A stretch of 25,080 bases of DNA from MGBC163016 sp964649145 (lineage in GTDB: Bacteria; Actinomycetota; Coriobacteriia; Coriobacteriales; Eggerthellaceae): assembly GCA_964649145.1 (NCBI GenBank), contig CAZYOQ010000019.1, forward strand, positions 1-25,080, in the 5' to 3' direction. Under the pieces are notes generated by a model. The model worked only from the letters and a program-made list of their open reading frames with translations, was not told the origin of the DNA and ran no database searches. A program made the position numbers and the translations under genes. Below are positions 1-6,704 of this stretch, piece by piece. Within the stretch, counting starts at the first letter, position 1, and each line of letters opens with the position of its first letter.

Positions 1-1
1 C

Positions 2-49
2 TTGATTGGACCGCGCCCGTTAGAGGCTGTTCTTGAATTATTCGACTAG
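2..49 (+). CDS. Possible 3' end of an unidentified gene
   Basis: One forward frame is open from the window edge to a TAG at 47-49 and gives a 15-residue tail, LIGPRPLEAVLELFD. It reads like a normal protein C-terminus, while the other two forward frames stop early. It is too short to assign a family, and it could be chance. A promoter for the tRNA genes starts just downstream. Confidence 0.35.
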   Translation: MIGPRPLEAVLELFD

Positions 50-61
50 CTAAAATTTTCC

Positions 62-90
62 TTGCACGGCTGCAATCGTTCGCATAAAAT
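62..90 (+). promoter_or_regulatory. Sigma70-type promoter for the tRNA-Lys/tRNA-His pair
   Basis: TTGCAC (62-67) and TAAAAT (85-90) are separated by exactly 17 bases, which is a good fit to a housekeeping promoter. Transcription would start near 97, about 24 bases before the tRNA-Lys gene. The call rests on sequence match only. Confidence 0.6.
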
Positions 91-120
91 AGCCCTTGCG
101 CTTTAAGCGTAGCCTAAAGT

Positions 121-196
121 GCGCCATTAGCTTAGTTGGTAGAGCAGGGGACTCTTAATCCCAAGGTCGAAGGTTCGAGTCCTTCATGGCGCACCA
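121..196 (+). tRNA. tRNA-Lys (anticodon CTT)
   Basis: The cloverleaf can be drawn by eye. The acceptor stem pairs GCGCCAT (121-127) with ATGGCGC (186-192), the discriminator base is A, and CCA is encoded at 194-196. The D stem is GCTT/GAGC. The anticodon loop CTCTTAA contains CTT, which reads the AAG lysine codon. The T arm has the usual GGTTCGAGTCC. It is followed 29 bases later by tRNA-His and is probably co-transcribed with it. Confidence 0.95.
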
Positions 197-225
197 CTTC
201 ACTTCTTGGTGAGTTTGCTTGATAC

Positions 226-303
226 GGTGGGTGTAGTTCAGTTGGCTAGAACGCCAGATTGTGGCTCTGGAGGTCGTGGGTTCAAGTCCCATCACTCACC
301 CCA
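226..303 (+). tRNA. tRNA-His (anticodon GTG)
   Basis: The anticodon stem CCAGA/TCTGG closes the loop TTGTGGC, which holds GTG. The acceptor arm has eight pairs, GGTGGGTG (226-233) with CACTCACC (293-300). This includes the extra G at position -1 opposite C73 that is diagnostic of bacterial tRNA-His and is the main identity element for histidyl-tRNA synthetase. CCA is encoded at 301-303. It lies in tandem with tRNA-Lys. Confidence 0.96.
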
Positions 304-334
304 CACAAGATCCTATAATACTCAATATAGATTC

Positions 335-364
335 GTGCGGAAGCGGAGTTTCCGCACCGCTTTT
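335..364 (+). terminator. Probable intrinsic terminator after the tRNA pair
   Basis: An 8-bp perfect stem, GTGCGGAA (335-342) with TTCCGCAC (350-357), has a 7-base loop and is followed by CGCTTTT. A competing inner hairpin GCGGA/TCCGC (343-355) can also form. The T tract is short, so termination may be incomplete. It also separates the tRNA unit from the convergent patatin gene. Confidence 0.6.
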
Positions 365-475
365 GGGCTTACCCTCACAGCACGAAGGCTGCTCGGCCGC
401 CCAACGCGTCTATCTTGAGCATTCTAGAATCATGTGTCGCACGAAACATTTTTAGAGACTAATATGTATAAATTT

Positions 476-1327
476 TTATGATTCCAAAAAACTTTCTATT
501 TTGCTGGCGTCGTTGTAGCCTTTTGCGTAGAGCTTCATCATGGCATTTGGATCTTTGGTGAGCGTATCCACCCCACAAGTGTCGTCTGGCGCGACAATCA
601 AGCACAATCCATCTTCTTCAAGCGCTTTTGCCAGTTCGACTCCGAAATTGTATCTTTGCGCACGGCTTCGTAAACGTTTCGCCGCTTCGGGATATTTTCT
701 TTGTATCATTTGCGCCAAAACTATATCTTTACCAGGTTTGCGAGGAATGGCGATTGGTTTGGTCAGTATTAGTACTACCTTTTCGCATCCCCATTCATAG
801 GCTTTTTCGAGCGGGACGGTGTCGCCCAAAGCGCCGTCATAATATTCGATACCGCCTATCTCGTATGGCTTGCAAATGAAAGGTATCGAAGATGAGGCCA
901 TCATTGGTCTGTAGTCATTTCGTTTGTAGTCGTCTTTTGTGAAGTAGTGACCACGCCCCGTTTTGGCTTCACATGCGTGCACGAGAACATCTGTTGAAGA
1001 GGCGACAAATGCATCGTAGTCAAAGGGGTTTTCGCCATCGTCGTTACTTAGCGTTGCGTATATATATTCCATATCTAGGTAAGAGCCGCTGTGTAAGAAG
1101 TTTCGAGCGCTCATGTATTCAGGGCGTTGGGTGTAGTCGGTGTAGAAGGTGATATTTCTGCCTCGCTGACCCGATATGTAAGACGAAATATTCGCGCTTC
1201 CTGCCGATATTCCAATAGCCAGATCGAATATGACACCATCATCTAGGCATTTGTCAAAAACGCCTGCTGCATATATTCCGCGCATGCCGCCGCCGACATC
1301 TATGATTCCAGCTTTTTTCTGGTTCAT
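476..1327 (-). CDS. Patatin-like phospholipase family protein
   Basis: A 283-residue putative serine acyl hydrolase of the bacterial patatin family, likely a lipase or acylhydrolase with unknown lipid substrate. All core motifs are visible: the oxyanion-hole glycines GGGMRG (residues 12-17), the nucleophile elbow GISAG with Ser41, and the DGA motif with Asp164, which together form the Ser-Asp dyad. No signal peptide or membrane helix is seen, so it is probably cytosolic or peripheral. The ATG at 1325-1327 is preceded by AGGACC and AGGAAA, which support the start. It is the only clear minus-strand gene in the window and stands alone between plus-strand tRNA genes. Length is normal for the short YjjU-like group. 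The family call is firm and the substrate is unknown. Confidence 0.92.
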   Translation of the reverse strand: MNQKKAGIIDVGGGMRGIYAAGVFDKCLDDGVIFDLAIGISAGSANISSYISGQRGRNITFYTDYTQRPEYMSARNFLHSGSYLDMEYIYATLSNDDGENPFDYDAFVASSTDVLVHACEAKTGRGHYFTKDDYKRNDYRPMMASSSIPFICKPYEIGGIEYYDGALGDTVPLEKAYEWGCEKVVLILTKPIAIPRKPGKDIVLAQMIQRKYPEAAKRLRSRAQRYNFGVELAKALEEDGLCLIVAPDDTCGVDTLTKDPNAMMKLYAKGYNDASKIESFLES

Positions 1328-1400
1328 ATTTCCTGGTCCTTCCCGTGAAAGCAGCGTTTCTTAAAGCAAAATGATAGTCAATTATTCTTTCGCAAAATGA

Positions 1401-1408
1401 TATAGAAT
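1401..1408 (+). promoter_or_regulatory. Possible -10 element for the CAU tRNA
   Basis: TATAGAAT at 1401-1408 lies about 26 bases before the tRNA and offers two overlapping -10 matches (TATAGA, TAGAAT). No convincing -35 box is seen at 16-18 bases upstream, so this is a weak call. Confidence 0.35.
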
Positions 1409-1433
1409 AGACGCTGCTCGTTTTCAACGACCT

Positions 1434-1508
1434 GGGCCCGTAGCTCAATGGTGGAGCAGGCGACTCATAATCGCTTGGTTGTCGGTTCGAATCCGGCCGG
1501 GCCCACCA
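1434..1508 (+). tRNA. tRNA with CAT anticodon, probably tRNA-Ile2 (lysidine-modified)
   Basis: The acceptor stem pairs GGGCCCG (1434-1440) with CGGGCCC (1498-1504), with A73 and encoded CCA at 1506-1508. The D stem is GCTC/GAGC and the anticodon loop is CTCATAA with CAT. A CAT anticodon can belong to initiator Met, elongator Met or Ile2. Two points favour Ile2. The anticodon arm GGCGA/TCGCT matches my memory of E. coli ileX, and pairs C4:G69 and C5:G68 are present, which are known TilS recognition features. It is not an initiator, because the acceptor stem has a paired 1-72 and the anticodon stem lacks the three consecutive G:C pairs. Elongator tRNA-Met cannot be excluded. Confidence 0.9.
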
Positions 1509-1745
1509 CTAAGGCCTTAAAATATGCAATCTAGGTTCTGTTTTGCCGCTATACACTTCTGAACTACTTTGATGCTTGATTTCAAGGAAAGATGCATATT
1601 TTGCAGCTTAAATGTGCCCATTTCGTACAATTTAAACCTTCTTGGCTTATGTGGGCAAGCTTTTTGAAGAAAATACACGTGGTTAACGATTAGCACTTTA
1701 ATAAACAGTAGTAATTACAAGATGGCGAAATGTTAGGGGTAAGAA
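1509..1745. other. Intergenic stretch with weak inverted repeats, no gene seen
   Basis: No convincing coding frame is present. AAAATATGCA (1519-1528) and TGCATATTTT (1593-1602) form a perfect 10-bp inverted repeat 64 bases apart. CTTG (1641-1644) and CAAG (1656-1659) followed by CTTTTT could be a weak terminator for the tRNA. A good SD (AGGGGT, 1735-1740) for the next gene ends the interval. Confidence 0.4.
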
Positions 1746-1997
1746 ATGACTACGACAACATATAGACCCAGAGGCGTTTGCTCGCGCGGCATTACTATAG
1801 AAACAAGTGGGGAAAAGATAGACGATGTCAAATTTGTTGGCGGATGTGACGGTAACCTCAAGGCTATTGGGCGTCTGGTCAAGGGTCATGATATCGACGA
1901 GATAATCTCTTTACTCGAGGGAAATACTTGCGGCAATCGAAGCACCTCTTGCGCAGATCAACTTGCACAAGCTCTAAAGACAGTAAAGAGAGACTAG
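1746..1997 (+). CDS. TIGR03905-type TSCPD domain protein
   Basis: An 83-residue protein of the small TSCPD-domain family, related to the C-terminal cysteine-rich domain of B12-dependent ribonucleotide reductase NrdJ. The whole protein is one domain. Conserved landmarks are Cys12 (GVCS), Cys34 in GGCDGN, Cys62 in NTCG and Cys69 in the STSCADQLA block, which replaces the canonical TSCPD with TSCAD. The four cysteines suggest metal binding or a redox role, but the function is unknown. The ATG follows AGGGGT by 5 bases. It has no operon partner. Length is typical for the stand-alone family found in anaerobic Gram-positives. Confidence 0.82.
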   Translation: MTTTTYRPRGVCSRGITIETSGEKIDDVKFVGGCDGNLKAIGRLVKGHDIDEIISLLEGNTCGNRSTSCADQLAQALKTVKRD

Positions 1998-2025
1998 TCC
2001 AATTAAAAATTCACATGCCTAGCTC

Positions 2026-2054
2026 TTTTAACCCATGTTCTTGGATGCTATACT
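2026..2054 (+). promoter_or_regulatory. Extended -10 promoter for rpsA
   Basis: TATACT (2049-2054) preceded by TGC makes an extended -10, which can compensate for the poor -35 (TTTTAA, 2026-2031, spacer 17). Transcription would begin near 2061 and give a leader of about 140 bases before the rpsA start. Confidence 0.5.
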
Positions 2055-2061
2055 TTCTCAG

Positions 2062-2193
2062 TCTGCAAAAATGCAGATACTAGAAATTATTGGCCCTTGA
2101 GACATGTTGTTTTTGCGCACCGTAGCCGACGATTTTGCAAATGAGCATGGTAGTAACACTTCATGAGAATAGGGTCCCCGTACTTGAAAGGGG
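2062..2193 (+). promoter_or_regulatory. Long rpsA leader with 5' hairpin and possible SD-masking stem
   Basis: A tight hairpin, TCTGCA (2062-2067), AAAA loop, TGCAGA (2072-2077), would sit at the very 5' end of the mRNA. Near the start codon, CCCC (2176-2179) can pair with the GGGG (2190-2193) of the SD AAAGGGG. This layout suits translational control, as known for E. coli S1 autoregulation, but the elements are not homologous by eye. Regulation is inferred. Confidence 0.35.
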
Positions 2194-2199
2194 TCCGTT

Positions 2200-3528
2200 T
2201 TGACCGAGATCAAGAACACTGACATTATCGATTTCGACGATGTCTCTGATGACCAGTTTAATGCCATGGTAGATGGCACCCTGACCGATTTCGATGAGGG
2301 TGATCTTGTAGAAGGCGAGATTGTTAAACTTGAGCACGATGAGGTTTTAGTTGACATCGGGTTTAAGAGCGAAGGCGTCATTCCCGTGCGCGAACTTTCC
2401 ATTCGCAAAGATGTCGATCCTTCAGAGGTTGTAAACCTTGGCGACCACATTGAGGCTCTCGTTCTTCAAAAAGAGGACAAAGACGGACGTCTTATTCTTT
2501 CCAAGAAGCGTGCTGAATATGAGCGTGCTTGGAACGCTGTTGAAGAGAAGTTCACCGCTGGTGAGACCGTCACTGGTGAAGTCATTGAAGTTGTAAAAGG
2601 TGGCCTTATCCTTGATATCGGGCTTCGTGGCTTCTTGCCTGCATCTCTTGTCGACCTTCGCCGCGTGAAAGACCTTGACATGTATCTTGGCACTGAAATT
2701 GATGCGCGCGTTATCGAGATGGATCGCAACCGTAACAATGTTGTTCTTTCTCGCCGTGTCCTTCTTGAGGAAGGCCGCAAGGCAGAGCGCACCGAGATCC
2801 TCTCCAAGCTTAAGAAGGGCATGCGCCTTAAAGGACAGGTTTCAAGCATCGTCGACTTCGGCGCTTTTGTTGACCTTGGCGGAATTGATGGACTTGTTCA
2901 TATCTCCGAGCTTTCTTGGAACCATGTAAACCACCCATCTGAGGTTGTTAAAGTTGGTGACGAGGTTGAGGTCGAGGTTCTTGATGTCGACCTTCAACGT
3001 GAGCGTATCTCGCTTGGCTTGAAGCAGACCACAGAAGATCCATGGGTCAAGCTTGTGGAAAACTTCCCGGTTGGCTCCATTGTCGATGGCAAGATCACCA
3101 AGATCGTCCCATTCGGTGCATTTGTCGAGCTTGAAGATTCCATCGAAGGACTCGTTCATATTTCAGAAATGGCTGCTCGACATATCGACACTCCTGCACA
3201 GGTTATCAAGCAGGGAGATGTCGTTAAGGTCAAGGTCATGGATGTTAACACCGAGCGTCGTCGCATCTCTCTTTCTATGAAGGCTGCAGCAGAAGAGCTT
3301 GGTTTTGAGATCGAAGTTGACGAGACGATCAAGCCTGAAGAGGGCACGGCTAAGAAGGCCGAGAAGGCTCCTGCTGAAAAGGCTGATGAGAAGGCTGATG
3401 AGGCGCCAGCTGCCCACCAAGCTTCTGATGAAAAACCAGACGAGGAAGCCTCAGCGCCGCAAGCCGCTGCTGAACCTGCCAAGGAAGCTGCAGATGACGA
3501 TGCCGCAGCGGCCGAAGATGCCGAGTAG
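2200..3528 (+). CDS. rpsA: 30S ribosomal protein S1
   Basis: A 442-residue S1 protein that binds mRNA on the 30S subunit and helps it reach the decoding site. Four S1 RNA-binding (OB-fold) repeats are visible at about residues 33-104, 119-187, 205-275 and 290-361. The last two are the best conserved, with IVDFGAFVDL, GLVHISELS and PFGAFVEL, GLVHISEM. The tail from about 375 to 442 is a low-complexity Ala/Glu/Asp/Lys stretch, as in other actinobacterial S1 proteins. Four domains, not the six of E. coli, is the usual Gram-positive form. Start is TTG, chosen because AAAGGGG lies 6 bases upstream. A terminator follows at 3647. coaE and uvrB follow in the order common in Actinobacteria. Confidence 0.97.
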   Translation: MTEIKNTDIIDFDDVSDDQFNAMVDGTLTDFDEGDLVEGEIVKLEHDEVLVDIGFKSEGVIPVRELSIRKDVDPSEVVNLGDHIEALVLQKEDKDGRLILSKKRAEYERAWNAVEEKFTAGETVTGEVIEVVKGGLILDIGLRGFLPASLVDLRRVKDLDMYLGTEIDARVIEMDRNRNNVVLSRRVLLEEGRKAERTEILSKLKKGMRLKGQVSSIVDFGAFVDLGGIDGLVHISELSWNHVNHPSEVVKVGDEVEVEVLDVDLQRERISLGLKQTTEDPWVKLVENFPVGSIVDGKITKIVPFGAFVELEDSIEGLVHISEMAARHIDTPAQVIKQGDVVKVKVMDVNTERRRISLSMKAAAEELGFEIEVDETIKPEEGTAKKAEKAPAEKADEKADEAPAAHQASDEKPDEEASAPQAAAEPAKEAADDDAAAAEDAE

Positions 3529-3646
3529 TTTTAGCAGAGATGCCAGTTTTTAGCTACTTTTAAGTTCTTTAAGAAGGAAGAAGTTCAAAGTTAGAAGCTT
3601 TTTGAATTTCAATAAAAGGCAATAAGTAGCCGTATATCAAAAACAT

Positions 3647-3688
3647 AAGCCTGTGACAAGCTAAAATGCGAGTCGCAGGCTTTCTTTG
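3647..3688 (+). terminator. Intrinsic terminator after rpsA
   Basis: The arm AAGCCTGTGAC (3647-3657) pairs with GTCGCAGGCTT (3672-3682), with one internal mismatch and a 14-base loop, and runs into TTTCTTTGT. It lies about 120 bases past the rpsA stop and 70 before the coaE start. Confidence 0.75.
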
Positions 3689-3757
3689 TGTCACAATATG
3701 CATCGATGTAAAAGCTGCATTTGTTCCAACTCTTACATGTCCAGGAAGGGGCACATC

Positions 3758-4351
3758 GTGAAGCAGATTTTCGTAATCGGTGGAATGGGCTCTGGCAAAT
3801 CCACGGCAAGCAAGGCACTAGTAGAGCAGGGTTTATCGATTATCGATCTTGACAAGGTAGGGCATGATGTCCTCAAGTGGGAGATTGTTAAAGAAGATCT
3901 AGCTGCGGCATTCGGTGATGATATTTTCGACGAGAATGGCGAGGTGGTAAGGCCAAGGCTTGCAGCCAAGGCTTTCTCGGCGCCATCGGAGACTCGCAAA
4001 CTTAACCGAATTACGATGCCCAGAATTGAGGAAGCTTTCACAGACCAGATCGCTGAGCTTGAGAAGCAGGGAGTTGAGGCGGTCGTGGTTGAATATTCCG
4101 TCTTTAAGAATCGTGACACCTCTCTTGCATATGATGCCGATGCTGTAATCGCAGTTCTTGCACCAATCGAGGCCAGAATCGAGCGTGCCGTTTCAGCTGG
4201 ATGGGACGAGGAAGACGTTCAGCGCCGCATTGCCCAACAGATTACCGATGCTGATCGCGCCGAGGCCGCAGATGTTGTCTTCAATAATATTGGCACCCCG
4301 CAGGAGCTTCACGATAGTGTGCTTGCATGGTGGAGTGAGTACAGCAAGTAA
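3758..4351 (+). CDS. coaE: Dephospho-CoA kinase (divergent)
   Basis: A 197-residue P-loop kinase that phosphorylates the 3'-hydroxyl of dephospho-CoA, the last step of CoA synthesis in the cytosol. Walker A is GGMGSGKST (8-16), followed by IIDLDKVGH (28-36) for the usual DAD motif. The C-terminal half keeps the family pattern VQRRIAQQ and ADVVFNNIG. Two conserved spots differ: the usual LNxxxHPxI reads LNRITMPRI, and the usual PLLxE reads as EYSVFKN. The GTG start is favoured over upstream ATGs because AGGAAGGGG lies 6 bases before it. Position between rpsA and uvrB supports the assignment. Activity despite the changed motifs is inferred. Confidence 0.87.
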   Translation: MKQIFVIGGMGSGKSTASKALVEQGLSIIDLDKVGHDVLKWEIVKEDLAAAFGDDIFDENGEVVRPRLAAKAFSAPSETRKLNRITMPRIEEAFTDQIAELEKQGVEAVVVEYSVFKNRDTSLAYDADAVIAVLAPIEARIERAVSAGWDEEDVQRRIAQQITDADRAEAADVVFNNIGTPQELHDSVLAWWSEYSK

Positions 4352-4413
4352 GATTAGTGCTTTTTTCCGACCCTTCGGTTCATACATATTCAAAGTAAGC
4401 CTTGAAAGCTGGT

Positions 4414-4449
4414 GGCGCTGCGATTTAAGATTGCAGCGCCCATTTATTT
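4414..4449 (+). terminator. Terminator-like hairpin just upstream of the uvrB SD site
   Basis: GGCGCTGC (4414-4421) and GCAGCGCC (4433-4440) form a perfect 8-bp GC-rich stem with an 11-base loop, followed by CATTTATTT. It could end the coaE transcript or act as an attenuator for uvrB. The uvrB SD (AGGAGG, 4450-4455) starts directly after it. Confidence 0.55.
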
Positions 4450-4464
4450 AGGAGGATGGAAGGC

Positions 4465-6606
4465 TTGTCGAGCCATCTTAAGAATATTGAAGGTGTACCA
4501 ATGGAGGGGAAACCTTCTGTTGATCGTCTTTCAAGTCAGCCTTTTAAGGTAGTCTCGCCTTACGAACCTTCTGGAGATCAGCCGCAAGCTATAGCTGAAC
4601 TTGCCAAAGGAGTGGAGGCTGGCCTTAGATACCAAACGCTTTTAGGTGTTACCGGTTCTGGTAAGACTTTCACCATGGCTAAAGTGATCGAACAAGTACA
4701 AAAGCCCACACTCATCATGGCTCCCAACAAGACGCTTGCCGCCCAGCTTGCATCCGAGCTCAAAGAATTCTTCCCGGACAATGCTGTTGTGTATTTCGTG
4801 TCGTATTACGACTATTACCAACCAGAGGCTTATGTTCCTTCGTCTGACACCTTCATCGAGAAGGACGCTTCCATAAACGAGGAGGTGGAAAAGCTTCGAC
4901 ATGCTGCGACTTCCGCCTTGCTTTCCAGGCGAGACGTTATTGTTGTGGCATCGGTAAGTTGCATCTATGGCATCGGCAGCCCGCAAGATTATGCGGGGAT
5001 GGCGGTTTTTCTAGACAAAGATGTGCCATATGATCGCGACCAGGTGATATACGACCTGATAGATATCCAATATGACAGAAACGACTACGAGCTCAAGAGG
5101 GGAACGTTTAGGGTTAGGGGTGACTCTTTAGATATATTTCCCCCGTATGCTGACAATCCTTTGCGCGTGGATTTCTGGGGAGACGAGGTTGAATCTATCG
5201 CCGAGATAGAAAATGTGACAGGAGAAGTGCTGAACACCTACCAAGCCCTTCCTGTTTGGCCAGCCTCGCATTATGTGACAGCGCGCCCGAAGATGACCAA
5301 GGCGCTTTCCACAATACGAGAAGAGCTTTGCAATCGTTTAAGCGAGTTTAACGACGAGGGCAAGCTTCTTGAGGCTCAGCGCCTAGAACAACGCACCAAC
5401 TATGATCTAGAAATGCTTGAGACCATGGGGTTTTGCTCTGGAATAGAAAACTATTCAAGGCACCTTGATGGGCGAAGTCCAGGCGAGCCGCCGTATACGC
5501 TCATAGATTATTTTCCTGATGATTTTCTTTGCATTATTGACGAAAGTCATGTAACAGTTCCGCAGATCCGCGGTATGCATGAGGGCGACAGGTCGCGCAA
5601 GGTGACCCTTGTAGAACATGGTTTCAGGCTGCCTTCCGCGCTAGATAATAGGCCTCTTCGTTTTGACGAGTTTGAGTCTAGGATCCCGCAGTTCATATAT
5701 GTTTCTGCCACTCCTGGTGATTACGAAGAGAAAGTCACCCAAAACGAGGTAGAGCAGATCATTCGTCCAACAGGGCTGCTAGACCCTGAAATAGAGGTAC
5801 GCCCATCGCTGTCGCAGATTGACGACATCATCGATGAGGTGCGCCATCGCGCTGCCCGAGGTGAGCGCATTCTTATTACCACGCTTACAAAAAAGATGGC
5901 CGAAGACCTGACAGATTACCTACTCGACCAGGGAGTGAAAGCTAGATACATGCACTCAGATATCGGCACTATAGAACGTGTGGAAATCCTTCGCGATCTT
6001 AGGAAAGGTGCCTTTGACACTCTTGTAGGTATTAACCTTTTGCGCGAGGGTCTTGACCTTCCAGAGGTTACCCTGGTTGCCATATTGGATGCCGACAAGG
6101 AAGGCTTTTTAAGAAACCACAGGTCGCTAATCCAGACTATAGGGCGCGCTGCAAGAAATGTTTCCGGCAAGGTGATCATGTATGCCGATCACGAAACCGA
6201 TTCAATGAATCTGGCAATTACCGAGACCAGGCGTCGTCGCGAAATACAGAAGGCTTACAACGACCAACATGGAATCGAGCCGCAAACCATTCGCAAGGCC
6301 ATAAACGACATCATGGATTCTTTCGTTGACGAAAGTTCAAAGATCGACTCAGAAACTATTAACAAAGAGCTTGCCCAGCTCTCTCGTGATGAGGTTATGC
6401 GCATGGTTATGTCTATGGAAGAGGAGATGCATGCTGCCTCGGAAAGCATGGACTTCGAAGAGGCTGCCCGCCTTCGCGATCAAGTAGTAAAGCTTCGCTC
6501 GCAATATGAGGGCACCGAGGAAGAAGATGTGCTTGCGAACCTTAAGGCCGCTGCCCGTAAGGGATCGAAATATGGAAACAAGCGCCGCTCAAGCTACAAG
6601 CGTTGA
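4465..6606 (+). CDS. uvrB: Excinuclease ABC subunit UvrB
   Basis: UvrB is the helicase-like damage-verification subunit of nucleotide excision repair. UvrA loads it and UvrC is recruited to it. From the TTG at 4465 it has 713 residues, normal for the family. Walker A is GVTGSGKT (61-68), the Tyr-rich beta-hairpin YYDYYQPEAYVPSSD follows, the DEAD-type box is DESH (near 356-359), motif VI is QTIGRAARN (near 556), and a UVR domain sits at about 644-682 (FEEAARLRDQVVKLR). The start is uncertain. The ATG at 4456 touches AGGAGG with no spacing, the TTG at 4465 is 9 bases from it, and an ATG at 4501 has AAGGTG nearby. No LexA box was recognised. Confidence 0.96.
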   Translation: MSSHLKNIEGVPMEGKPSVDRLSSQPFKVVSPYEPSGDQPQAIAELAKGVEAGLRYQTLLGVTGSGKTFTMAKVIEQVQKPTLIMAPNKTLAAQLASELKEFFPDNAVVYFVSYYDYYQPEAYVPSSDTFIEKDASINEEVEKLRHAATSALLSRRDVIVVASVSCIYGIGSPQDYAGMAVFLDKDVPYDRDQVIYDLIDIQYDRNDYELKRGTFRVRGDSLDIFPPYADNPLRVDFWGDEVESIAEIENVTGEVLNTYQALPVWPASHYVTARPKMTKALSTIREELCNRLSEFNDEGKLLEAQRLEQRTNYDLEMLETMGFCSGIENYSRHLDGRSPGEPPYTLIDYFPDDFLCIIDESHVTVPQIRGMHEGDRSRKVTLVEHGFRLPSALDNRPLRFDEFESRIPQFIYVSATPGDYEEKVTQNEVEQIIRPTGLLDPEIEVRPSLSQIDDIIDEVRHRAARGERILITTLTKKMAEDLTDYLLDQGVKARYMHSDIGTIERVEILRDLRKGAFDTLVGINLLREGLDLPEVTLVAILDADKEGFLRNHRSLIQTIGRAARNVSGKVIMYADHETDSMNLAITETRRRREIQKAYNDQHGIEPQTIRKAINDIMDSFVDESSKIDSETINKELAQLSRDEVMRMVMSMEEEMHAASESMDFEEAARLRDQVVKLRSQYEGTEEEDVLANLKAAARKGSKYGNKRRSSYKR

Positions 6607-6692
6607 TCTAGCGCTTGGTCTCTTGTGTCTGCGACCTGTATGCAATAACTTAAGTTTAGCGAAGGCTCGTGTAAATGAAGCCTTAGGCGTTG

Positions 6693-6698
6693 TAGAAT
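6693..6698 (+). promoter_or_regulatory. Possible -10 element giving a leaderless recN mRNA
   Basis: TAGAAT (6693-6698) ends 6 bases before the recN ATG, so transcription would start at or next to the A of the start codon. There is no SD upstream of the ATG. The -35 (TGTAAA, 6670-6675, spacer 17) is weak, and a 6-bp inverted repeat AAGGCT/AGCCTT (6662-6684) overlaps it. Confidence 0.4.
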
Positions 6699-6704
6699 CC
6701 AATT

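Noticed and set aside
1353..1381. TTGACT on the minus strand (1381-1376) as a -35 for the patatin gene
   Set aside because: The hexamer 17 bases downstream reads AACGCT, with no usable -10 at 16-18 bases, so no promoter is called.
3156..3482. Long minus-strand open frames antisense to rpsA
   Set aside because: They mirror the Ala/Glu-rich tail and have biased, repetitive composition, no SD and no family motifs. The same holds for other antisense frames across the window.
3686..3757. Upstream starts for coaE (ATG at 3686 or 3737)
   Set aside because: They add a Cys-rich, non-family N-terminus and lack SD sites. The GTG at 3758 has a strong SD and gives the normal family start.
4352..6704. 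SOS (LexA) boxes near uvrB and recN
   Set aside because: No CGAAC-N4-GTTCG-like or related dyad was found upstream of either gene.
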